NCBI GenBank assembly: GCA_013695245.1
Contig: JACDAW010000085.1
Location: forward strand, 1-6,939
Reading direction: 5' to 3'
DNA: 6,939 bases
Origin: Pyrinomonadaceae bacterium
Lineage (GTDB): Bacteria; Acidobacteriota; Blastocatellia; Pyrinomonadales; Pyrinomonadaceae
Shown here piece after piece: positions 1 through 6,658 of this stretch (position 1 is its first letter; each line of letters starts with the position of its first letter). Made by a program: the position numbers and the translations under genes. The notes under the pieces were generated by a model. It was not told where the DNA came from. It saw only the letters and a program-made list of their open reading frames with translations, and did not search any database.

Positions 1-29
1 CGCACAAACTTTAAGAATTAAAAATCTTC

Positions 30-59
30 TTTACATGCGCTTTATCATCACTGTAGAAT
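30..59 (+). promoter_or_regulatory. Candidate sigma70 promoter for the GlsB-like gene
   Basis: TTTACA at 30-35 (5 of 6 matches to the -35 consensus) lies 18 nt upstream of TAGAAT at 54-59 (5 of 6 matches to the -10 consensus). Transcription would start near 66 and give a leader of about 135 nt before the gene at 201. The 18-nt spacer is one longer than the optimum but equals that of the candidate promoter before the mutase cluster. Found by eye only. Confidence 0.45.
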
Positions 60-109
60 TAGTGGCGCGTTTATTGCTTCTGCCTTCCGTGTTTAGAATT
101 TAAGATATT

Positions 110-132
110 GAAACCGTACAGGCGTCGGTTTC
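110..132 (+). other. Short hairpin in the leader of the GlsB-like gene
   Basis: GAAACCG at 110-116 and CGGTTTC at 126-132 form a perfect 7-bp stem with a 9-nt loop. It lies in the presumed untranslated leader, about 70 nt before the start codon. No T-run follows, so it is not an obvious attenuator, and it matches no riboswitch I recognise. It may be chance. Confidence 0.25.
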
Positions 133-189
133 GCGGCTGCCAGCGTTGCTGTCCAAGGCGTTGGTCAACAATTTCTCAACGATAGGTGT

Positions 190-194
190 GGAGG
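190..194 (+). promoter_or_regulatory. Ribosome binding site fixing the start at 201
   Basis: GGAGG at 190-194 lies 6 nt before the ATG at 201. The in-frame GTG at 186 is upstream of this site, so it cannot be the start the site serves. Confidence 0.8.
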
Positions 195-200
195 AAAAAG

Positions 201-509
201 ATGCTTTGGGATCTCATTGTAGCGATAGTTATCGGTTTGATCATTGGCGCAATTGCAAAAGCAGTGATGCCGGGTAGAGACCCGGGCGGCATTATCGTCA
301 CGATCCTTCTCGGTATTGCTGGCTCGGTCGTGGGTAATATTCTCGGCGGGCTGCTTGGTTTCGGAAGAACGGCTGCAACTACGGCCGCCGGCGACACATT
401 TATTGATTCGCCAAACTTCTTTATCAGGCTCATTTTAGGCGTTGTTGGGGCGCTTGTCATTCTCGCCGTTTATCGCATGATTACCGGCAGAAGCGTTACA
501 CGCGCTTAA
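201..509 (+). CDS. GlsB/YeaQ/YmgE-family (transglycosylase-associated) small membrane protein
   Basis: This predicted inner-membrane protein of 102 aa has the usual length and layout of the family (Pfam Transgly_assc, known from E. coli YeaQ and YmgE). Three hydrophobic segments are visible at about residues 3-22, 31-54 and 73-92. The glycine-rich family pattern is present: GAIAK near 16-20, MPGRDPGG at 23-30, and TILLGIAGSVVGNILGG at 34-50. The ATG start is chosen because GGAGG precedes it by 6 nt and because family members begin right at the first membrane segment. The biochemical role is unknown; members are linked to stress responses, and the 'transglycosylase' name is historical. It appears to be a single-gene unit with its own candidate promoter and a strong hairpin after the stop. 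The family assignment is confident, the function is not. Confidence 0.88.
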   Translation: MLWDLIVAIVIGLIIGAIAKAVMPGRDPGGIIVTILLGIAGSVVGNILGGLLGFGRTAATTAAGDTFIDSPNFFIRLILGVVGALVILAVYRMITGRSVTRA

Positions 510-540
510 CGTCAACCAGCTTTCAGTTCGATCAATTCCT

Positions 541-584
541 AAAGGCGCGCATACAGCGTAAATTGCAAAAGTATGCGCGCCTTT
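541..584 (+). terminator. Perfect 14-bp hairpin, probable terminator of the GlsB-like gene
   Basis: AAAGGCGCGCATAC at 541-554 pairs perfectly with GTATGCGCGCCTTT at 571-584 around a 16-nt loop, 31 nt after the stop codon. The downstream arm ends in TTT followed by CCTCAT, so there is no proper T-tract. Termination or 3'-end protection is the likely role. The symmetry means it could act on both strands. Confidence 0.6.
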
Positions 585-603
585 CCTCATATCAAAAAGG
601 TAG

Positions 604-623
604 TTTTCCACACCTGTGGATTA
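604..623. promoter_or_regulatory. Inverted pair of DnaA-box-like 9-mers
   Basis: TTTTCCACA at 604-612 and TGTGGATTA at 615-623 (TAATCCACA on the minus strand) each differ by one base from the classic DnaA box TTATCCACA. They face each other across a 2-nt gap. They could bind DnaA, or the dyad CCACA-CC-TGTGG could be the operator of some other regulator. No dnaA, dnaN, AT-rich unwinding element or box cluster is visible, so this is not offered as an origin. Confidence 0.3.
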
Positions 624-847
624 TTAACTTTCTCAACAAACCTAATAATACGAATCATTCTGTTACCATTGCCCAATCGTTGGATTTCCGTTCGCCCTTC
701 GTTCACCTCAACTCAGCCCTCCGCTCGTTACCTTAAGTAAGCGTTGAACTTAGCCTTCTCAAATGGCTGAGAGAAAAGTCTTTACAGCATAAACTCTTAG
801 TGCTACATTCGCCCACCTTTGTCGCTAAATGCTTCTGCGGCAACAAC

Positions 848-876
848 TTGAAAGATGCTTCGAGCACATCTAATAG
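848..876 (+). promoter_or_regulatory. Weak candidate promoter for the phosphohexomutase unit
   Basis: TTGAAA at 848-853 is 17 nt upstream of TAATAG at 871-876. The -35 is good and the -10 is poor (3 of 6). The context CATCTAATA also occurs around the -10 of the better candidate before the mutase cluster. It would give a leader of roughly 70 nt. Found by eye only. Confidence 0.3.
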
Positions 877-949
877 TGGTTGAGGACGAAGCGGATACAG
901 CATTTTGGGTTTTTTGACTTTAACGTTTTCTAGATTTATCGAACGCGAG

Positions 950-2356
950 ATGGCAATACGTTTTGGGACATCAGGCTGGCGAGCAGTGATTGCGGACGAA
1001 TTTACGTTCGATAACGTGCGACGCGTAACGCAGGCGATATGCAAATATTTGCATTTCGCGGGCACAGAGAACGGCGCAAAACTTATCGTCGGTTACGACA
1101 CGCGTTTTTTAGGCGAGCGTTTTGCGAGCGAATGTGTGAAGGAAATCATGGCAAATAATTTCAAGGCCTTGATGTGCGACCACCCAACGCCGACTCCGAC
1201 TATATCGCACGCGATTCGCGCGGAACGCGCTCTCGGCGGCATCAATTTCACCGCATCGCACAATCCTCCGGAGTACAACGGGATAAAGTTTTCCACCGCT
1301 GACGGAGCGCCTGCCCTACCTGATGTCACCCGCCAAGTCGAGAAAATAATCAATGAAATTGCTGTGAGTTCAAATCATGAATCTCACACTGAACGCTTTG
1401 CAGAATTTGAATCTTACGATCCGCGTCCGGACTATATCGCTGATTTAAAATCGAAAATACGCTTTGACGTAATCGCCCAAGCGGGCGGGCGCTATGCCTA
1501 CGATCCGCTCTGGGGAACGGGACGCGGTTATCTCGATGACATGTTGCGGCGGCACAACATTGAGGTCGAAACGATTCACAATTGGCGCGACGTGATGTTT
1601 GGCGGGCGCTCGCCTGAGCCTGACTCGACGCACTTGGACGAACTACGCGAAGCGGTTGCGCGAAACAAATGTGCGCTGGGACTTGCGACCGACGGCGACG
1701 CCGACCGCTTCGGCGTGCTCGACGCCAACGGGCGTTTTATCACGCCCAACGAATTGATCGCTTTACTATTCGATTACCTTGCCGAATCGCGCGGGTGGAC
1801 TGGTGGTGTGGCGCGTTCAGTCGCCACCTCGCACCTTGTTGATCGCGTCGCTGAAGCGCGCAATCTTCCGGTTTACGAAACGCCTGTCGGTTTCAAATTC
1901 ATCGGTGAGCTGATTAACGAAGACAAGATCATTCTCGGCGGTGAGGAATCCGCCGGACTCTCGATGCGCGGACACTACCCGGAGAAGGATGGAATACTCG
2001 CGTGCTTGTTAGCAGCCGAATCGGTCGCCGCGCGCGGCGCAAGTTTAAGTGACCAACTCGAAGCCATCTACACGAGAGTCGGGCGCATTGAGTCGGGGCG
2101 CATCGGTGTGCGCTTAACACCCCAATTGTTGGCATCGCTTCCTGAAAAGTTGAAGCGCGACCCCGCAGAGATCGGTGGTCGCCGGATTAAGCGCACGAAT
2201 CGCACCGATGGTGTGAAGTTTATTTTTGAAGATGGCTCATGGCTTCTGATGCGCCCTTCGGGGACTGAGCCGATGGTACGCATTTATGCAGAATCTGAAT
2301 CAATGAAAGACTTGGAGGTGCTCCTTGAACAAGGCCGCAAATACTTATTGGACTGA
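950..2356 (+). CDS. Phosphoglucomutase/phosphomannomutase (alpha-D-phosphohexomutase family)
   Basis: This cytosolic enzyme of 468 aa interconverts hexose 1-phosphate and 6-phosphate, supplying sugar nucleotides for cell-envelope polysaccharides. All four family motifs are present and in order: the phosphoserine loop TASHNP at 101-106 (catalytic Ser103), the Mg2+ loop DGDADR at 248-253, the sugar-binding loop GEESAG at 331-336, and the phosphate-binding loop RPSGTEP at 435-441. The N terminus FGTSGWR at 5-11 is also typical. GEESAG fits glucose/mannose substrates rather than glucosamine, but the two cannot be separated from sequence. The ATG at 950 is chosen because the family normally begins a few residues before FGTSGWR; the frame is open upstream to a TTG at 905. 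No strong Shine-Dalgarno precedes 950, so initiation may be modest. Length is normal and the gene looks intact. Its last 32 bases overlap the next gene. Confidence 0.93.
   Translation: MAIRFGTSGWRAVIADEFTFDNVRRVTQAICKYLHFAGTENGAKLIVGYDTRFLGERFASECVKEIMANNFKALMCDHPTPTPTISHAIRAERALGGINFTASHNPPEYNGIKFSTADGAPALPDVTRQVEKIINEIAVSSNHESHTERFAEFESYDPRPDYIADLKSKIRFDVIAQAGGRYAYDPLWGTGRGYLDDMLRRHNIEVETIHNWRDVMFGGRSPEPDSTHLDELREAVARNKCALGLATDGDADRFGVLDANGRFITPNELIALLFDYLAESRGWTGGVARSVATSHLVDRVAEARNLPVYETPVGFKFIGELINEDKIILGGEESAGLSMRGHYPEKDGILACLLAAESVAARGASLSDQLEAIYTRVGRIESGRIGVRLTPQLLASLPEKLKRDPAEIGGRRIKRTNRTDGVKFIFEDGSWLLMRPSGTEPMVRIYAESESMKDLEVLLEQGRKYLLD
2314..2318 (+). promoter_or_regulatory. Ribosome binding site that decides a TTG start
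   Basis: GGAGG at 2314-2318, inside the end of the phosphohexomutase gene, lies 6 nt before TTG at 2325. No ATG or GTG early in that frame has a comparable site, so TTG is the likely start of the division protein. Confidence 0.7.
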
Positions 2357-2735
2357 CACCCGTCTCGCCGCACAACGTCCCTTGCCCCGTGCGATTACAG
2401 TTACCCCTGCGCGCGGAAGCGCAATTGCCCACGCGCGTGAAGAAACGCAAAGCCGTCGCGCAAGTCGTTCACCCTTCGTTGCGTTTAGCGTCATCATGCT
2501 GACGCTCTTCGTTTTCTGCGTCTCGATCTCGCTGCGCACGCAAGCCGAGGTGCAAGCCGCCGCCTTGCGTCACGAAACGCTCAATATGGAAGTAGAGATT
2601 TTGCGTAACACAAACTCTGCGCTCGAACAACAGATGCGACGCTTGCGCACCGATCCACGCGCGATTGAAGCGACAGCGCGCGAGCGTCTCGGCATGGTGC
2701 GTCGCAACGAGATCATTGTGCCCGCCGCGCAGTAA
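2325..2735 (+). CDS. FtsB/DivIC-like septum formation initiator protein
   Basis: This is a bitopic membrane protein of 136 aa. It has a basic cytoplasmic N-terminal tail of about 48 residues, one membrane helix at about 50-70, a coiled coil at about 74-108, and a periplasmic C-terminal motif. That motif reads RTDPRAIEATARERLGM at 108-124 followed by RRNEIIVP, which is the hallmark of the FtsB/DivIC family (Pfam DivIC). Known members form a complex with FtsL and FtsQ/DivIB that activates septal peptidoglycan synthesis. The start is TTG, supported by GGAGG 6 nt upstream, and the gene overlaps the phosphohexomutase by 32 bp, implying co-transcription and probably coupled translation. The N-terminal tail is longer than the few residues of E. 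coli FtsB and nearer to DivIC or FtsL. FtsL is the main alternative, but the C-terminal motif favours FtsB/DivIC. Confidence 0.82.
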   Translation: MNKAANTYWTDTRLAAQRPLPRAITVTPARGSAIAHAREETQSRRASRSPFVAFSVIMLTLFVFCVSISLRTQAEVQAAALRHETLNMEVEILRNTNSALEQQMRRLRTDPRAIEATARERLGMVRRNEIIVPAAQ

Positions 2736-2833
2736 AATTAAGCGCGCACTTGACGGGCAGAATTAAAGTTTAACCCGCCGCTCGCCGCCCGCCGTTCGAT
2801 TCACCGCATTTCAACCCGCGATTTTCCGCCAGC

Positions 2834-2868
2834 AAGCGCGGTTGCGAAACAAAATCGCAACCGCGCTT
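2834..2868 (+). terminator. Perfect 14-bp hairpin, probable terminator of the phosphohexomutase-divIC unit
   Basis: AAGCGCGGTTGCGA at 2834-2847 pairs perfectly with TCGCAACCGCGCTT at 2855-2868 around a 7-nt A-rich loop. It lies about 100 nt after the stop codon of the division gene. Only TT follows before CCGCAC, so it lacks the T-tract of a standard intrinsic terminator. A bidirectional or factor-assisted terminator, or an RNA-stabilising 3' end, are the options. Confidence 0.6.
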
Positions 2869-2902
2869 CCGCACATTAGCTTAGACGCTTAGATCATGTC
2901 GG

Positions 2903-2932
2903 TTGACACTCCGACAAACCGTCATCTAATAT
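2903..2932 (+). promoter_or_regulatory. Candidate sigma70 promoter for the acyl-CoA mutase cluster
   Basis: A perfect TTGACA at 2903-2908 is followed after 18 nt by TAATAT at 2927-2932 (4 of 6). Transcription would start near 2939 and give a leader of about 65 nt before the mutase start at 3004. It lies downstream of the hairpin at 2834-2868, as expected for a new transcription unit. Overlapping the -35, TGTCGG at 2898 and CCGACA at 2911 form a 6-bp inverted repeat that could be an operator. Confidence 0.55.
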
Positions 2933-3003
2933 CGAATTAAGTTGAATTATAAGAACATCTAACAACAAATTTTCTTACATCGCGCGGGAGACAGGAAGAA
3001 ATT

Positions 3004-4683
<1,680 letters not shown>

Positions 4684-4709
4684 GTTAGATATTCATCTTG
4701 AGACGTAGT

Positions 4710-5204
4710 ATGAATGTTTTAGATATTGCCAAATTCCACTGGAGAATCACAGGTGCGTTGCGCTCCATGTCATTCATTGATATGGGCCTTGCTATTGCTG
4801 CTGCTGTAACGCTCGCGGCTGCGAAAGTGTGGTGGTATGTCAGTTGGATCAGAATACCTGATGATGGTTTAACCTTTTGCGTTGATCCAAACTACGTGCG
4901 GATTCATTTTTCGATGGCAATAGCTCTGGTTGTTTGCGCAACGAGCTTATGTTTTCGTAAGGCAACGGGCTTTTATGTGTCTGTTCTATCTTTAGCTTGG
5001 GTTTCGCTAACCTATGCAGCATGGTACGGGCGTGATTACAGAGACCCTAGCGTAGAATGGGCAGAATGCTTAGGACATACTCATGTATTTAATGTTTGCG
5101 GCGCAACATATTGGGATGCGGCAATGTTCGGGCTTTTCCTTACGCTATTAGTATGGCACGCGAAAACAATTATTAGCGCACTCCTTATAAGGAGAAGTAT
5201 TTAA
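4710..5204 (+). CDS. Hypothetical four-helix membrane protein inserted between the mutase subunit genes
   Basis: I do not recognise this 164-aa protein. Hydrophobic stretches at about residues 25-47, 66-82, 87-106 and 134-158 suggest four membrane helices. Between the third and fourth lies a C-x2-H-x-H-x4-C arrangement (Cys120, His123, His125, Cys130) that could bind metal or form a disulfide; this is speculation. The ATG at 4710 is preferred because GAGA lies 6 nt upstream; a TTG at 4698 and an ATG at 4767 are alternatives. The gene sits on the same strand, 26 nt after the large subunit and 7 nt before the B12 subunit. Its base composition differs: bases 4921-5100 are 45% GC by hand count against 57% for 5221-5400 in the next gene, and it uses more A/T-ending codons. 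This suggests later arrival than its neighbours. Nothing shows a role in the mutase reaction. Confidence 0.7.
   Translation: MNVLDIAKFHWRITGALRSMSFIDMGLAIAAAVTLAAAKVWWYVSWIRIPDDGLTFCVDPNYVRIHFSMAIALVVCATSLCFRKATGFYVSVLSLAWVSLTYAAWYGRDYRDPSVEWAECLGHTHVFNVCGATYWDAAMFGLFLTLLVWHAKTIISALLIRRSI
5181..5194. promoter_or_regulatory. Perfect 14-bp palindrome before the B12-subunit gene
   Basis: CTCCTTATAAGGAG is its own reverse complement. As RNA it can fold as CCUCC-type pairing, CTCCT with AGGAG around a TATA loop. The AGGAG half is the only strong Shine-Dalgarno near the B12-subunit start at 5212, but it lies 17 nt away, well beyond the usual 5-9 nt. It could be an operator, an insertion scar, or a fold that hides the ribosome site. 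Confidence 0.4.
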
Positions 5205-5211
5205 CTTCACC

Positions 5212-5616
5212 ATGTCTGAACGAAAAATACGTGTGCTTGTCGCCAAACCCGGACTTGATGGACATGATCGCGGCGCGAAAGTTATCGCGCGTGCGTTGCG
5301 CGATGCGGGGATGGAAGTTATCTACACAGGACTGCGCCAGACACCGGAGATGATCGCGGCCGCCGCTTTGCAAGAAGATGTTGATGCGGTCGGCATTTCG
5401 ATCCTTTCCGGCGCGCATAATACGCTTTGCCCGCGCATCGTGGGGCTTCTGCGTGAGCGTGGGATGGATGATTGCCTTGTGCTCGTCGGTGGCATTATCC
5501 CGCAGGAAGATGTTCCGCGTCTGAAAGAGCAAGGCATCGCGCAAGTTTTCCTGCCCGGCACTTCGACCGAAGACATCGTTCGCTTCCTGCGCGAGAACGT
5601 GCGCCCGCGCGTATGA
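5212..5616 (+). CDS. Acyl-CoA mutase small subunit (cobalamin B12-binding domain protein)
   Basis: This Rossmann-type B12-binding subunit (134 aa) binds adenosylcobalamin for the large subunit at 3004. The DxHxxG motif is present as Asp16, His18 and Gly21 within KPGLDGHDRG; His18 would be the lower cobalt ligand (base-off/His-on binding). The following SxL motif is GISILSG with Ser63 and Leu65, and the Gly-Gly turn is at 93-94 in VGGIIP. Length agrees with stand-alone small subunits such as IcmB or HcmB (about 135 aa). The two subunits are expected to form the active mutase in the cytosol. In the families I know the two genes are adjacent or close; here 528 nt with another gene separate them. 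The stop overlaps the next gene's ATG (ATGA), so translation is probably coupled. No MeaB-type G-protein chaperone is visible in the window. Confidence 0.93.
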   Translation: MSERKIRVLVAKPGLDGHDRGAKVIARALRDAGMEVIYTGLRQTPEMIAAAALQEDVDAVGISILSGAHNTLCPRIVGLLRERGMDDCLVLVGGIIPQEDVPRLKEQGIAQVFLPGTSTEDIVRFLRENVRPRV

Positions 5617-6224
5617 TGGGAAGCGAAGATTCGCTCGCTCCCTTGCTCGTCGAAGCTCACGTCGCAACCGTTGTCATACGCATCAATCGTCCCCCCAAAC
5701 GTAACGCGCTTTCGCAAACTTCACTCGAAGCGTTAGACGACATCGTTTCACAACTTGTCAAACAAACTGATGTAAGGGCGATCATCTTTACCGGTACGGC
5801 CGACGTTTTCGCTTCCGGTGCGGACATACGCGAACTTCAAGCGCTCGATGCGGCGAAGGCGCGGGAATTTGCCGAATGCGGTCAACGGCTTTTTCAAAAG
5901 ATCGCGGATGCACCGCAACTCACCATTGCCGCAATTAACGGCCCCTGCATGGGCGGCGGGCTTGATCTCGCGCTCGCGTGCGATATGCGTGTGGCGTCGA
6001 GCAACGCGATCTTTGCGCATCCCGGTGCGAATTTGGGAATTATCACCGGATGGGGCGGCACGCAGCGTCTGCCGCGCCTCGTCGGAAGGGCGCGTGCGCT
6101 AGAGATGTTCTTTACCGCGCGTCGTTTGACGAGTCTCGAAGCTCTCGAATGGAATTTGATTGATCGCATCAGCGACCCCGCACTTGAAGGCGCTCTCGAA
6201 ATAATAAAAAAGAATGTTCCTTGA
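5613..6224 (+). CDS. Enoyl-CoA hydratase/isomerase (crotonase) family protein, short and catalytically atypical
   Basis: This crotonase-fold protein has 203 aa; family members usually have about 255-260. Recognisable blocks are NRPPKRNALS at 25-34, the oxyanion-hole segment FASGADIREL at 66-75, GPCMGGGLDLALACD at 110-124, and GWGGTQRLPRLVG at 146-158. Against rat enoyl-CoA hydratase, Glu144 becomes Asp118 and Glu164 becomes Gly138 (HPGAN where QPE is usual). Without the second glutamate normal hydration is doubtful; isomerase, hydrolase or another crotonase reaction on a mutase-related CoA ester is possible. The protein stops about 50 residues early and lacks the C-terminal helices that help build the trimer. 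The ATG at 5613 is chosen because it overlaps the preceding stop as ATGA; ATG at 5616 is equally readable. The frame is open further upstream, but those residues are basic read-through of the neighbour. Family certain; function open. Confidence 0.88.
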   Translation: MMGSEDSLAPLLVEAHVATVVIRINRPPKRNALSQTSLEALDDIVSQLVKQTDVRAIIFTGTADVFASGADIRELQALDAAKAREFAECGQRLFQKIADAPQLTIAAINGPCMGGGLDLALACDMRVASSNAIFAHPGANLGIITGWGGTQRLPRLVGRARALEMFFTARRLTSLEALEWNLIDRISDPALEGALEIIKKNVP

Positions 6225-6463
6225 ACAAATCGCACTGAAATTTTCGGCCGCGAGCGCACTGCCCTTGCCTGCAACACTTCTTTTTTTGTCCTCATCAATG
6301 CAGCTTTTCAATCGCATACGGCATCCTAAAGGGGTTTGAACGGGCGCGGCTAACGAAGACGCGTGCGGTTGACAGGTGTGAGATTGTGAGTTAGTTTTAC
6401 AAACAATTCGCGCAACTGAATTAGTTGTTTTGTTCAGCTTGCCGTTTTACCCGCTCACTTCGT

Positions 6464-6539
6464 GTCCCGTTCGTCTAGCGGCCTAGGACACCGCCCTTTC
6501 ACGGCGGTAACACGGGTTCGATTCCCGTACGGGACGCCA
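6464..6539 (+). tRNA. tRNA-Glu (anticodon UUC), CCA encoded
   Basis: The 76-nt gene folds into a standard cloverleaf. The acceptor stem GTCCCGT at 6464-6470 pairs with ACGGGAC at 6529-6535, followed by discriminator G and an encoded CCA at 6537-6539. The anticodon stem CCGCC at 6491-6495 pairs with GGCGG at 6503-6507 around loop CTTTCAC, giving anticodon TTC at 6498-6500, which reads GAA and GAG glutamate codons. The T arm contains GGTTCGATTCC. It is a single tRNA gene with no neighbour tRNA. No integrase gene or repeated 3' end was seen in this window. Confidence 0.97.
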
Positions 6540-6545
6540 TAATTT

Positions 6546-6570
6546 TTAAGAGTTGCGTGCTTGCTCTTAA
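6546..6570 (+). other. Short hairpin after the tRNA gene
   Basis: TTAAGAG at 6546-6552 pairs perfectly with CTCTTAA at 6564-6570 around an 11-nt loop, starting 7 nt after the tRNA CCA. The stem is AT-rich and no T-tract follows, so it is more likely a 3'-trailer structure for tRNA processing than a terminator. Confidence 0.3.
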
Positions 6571-6584
6571 GTTGGCTTCGAGAT

Positions 6585-6633
6585 GCCGCCTGACACCGCT
6601 TTTTCCACCCCGCGCGTATGTCAGACGGCTTTT
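6585..6633 (+). terminator. Probable rho-independent terminator of the tRNA-Glu transcript
   Basis: GCCGCCTGACA at 6585-6595 pairs with TGTCAGACGGC at 6619-6629 with a single C/A mismatch. TTTTCT follows at once at 6630. The 23-nt loop is large, but stem plus T-run placed between the tRNA and the next gene fits a terminator best. Confidence 0.5.
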
Positions 6634-6658
6634 CTACTTTATCAACGGAATCATCTTT

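Larger units (their letters stand above)
585..949. other. Intergenic region of about 365 nt without a convincing gene
   Basis: No open frame here has a ribosome site or family resemblance; the minus-strand frame over 733-1065 runs into the conserved start of the phosphohexomutase and is a shadow. Contents seen: the pair of DnaA-box-like 9-mers at 604-623, a weak 5-bp inverted repeat TCTCA/TGAGA at 757-772, and a possible promoter at 848-876. The rest looks unstructured. The length is unusual beside the compact gene spacing elsewhere in the window. Confidence 0.6.

Noticed and set aside
905..949. TTG start 15 codons upstream for the phosphohexomutase
   Set aside because: No ribosome site precedes it, and the family begins a few residues before FGTSGWR, which fits the ATG at 950.
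5472..5612. Upstream extension of the crotonase frame
   Set aside because: The extra 47 residues are Arg- and Pro-rich read-through of the B12-subunit gene in another frame. The ATGA overlap at 5613 gives a normal start right before the conserved domain.
5185..5667. Open minus-strand frame of 160 codons over the B12-subunit gene
   Set aside because: It lies opposite a strongly conserved B12-binding domain, has no family resemblance and no ribosome site. It reflects the codon pattern of the plus-strand gene.
6214..6339. Separate 41-codon gene starting at ATG 6214
   Set aside because: It overlaps the crotonase end, has only a poor purine stretch upstream and no recognisable features. It is treated under the crotonase 3'-end finding instead.
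6369..6397. TTGACA at 6369-6374 as promoter of the tRNA-Glu gene
   Set aside because: The -35 is perfect, but at 16-18 nt spacing only TAGTTT-like sequence is present as -10. It remains possible but is too weak to list.
6413..6427. CAACT/AGTTG stem followed by TTTTG as terminator of the mutase cluster
   Set aside because: A 5-bp AT-rich stem almost 200 nt after the last stop codon is weak and common by chance.
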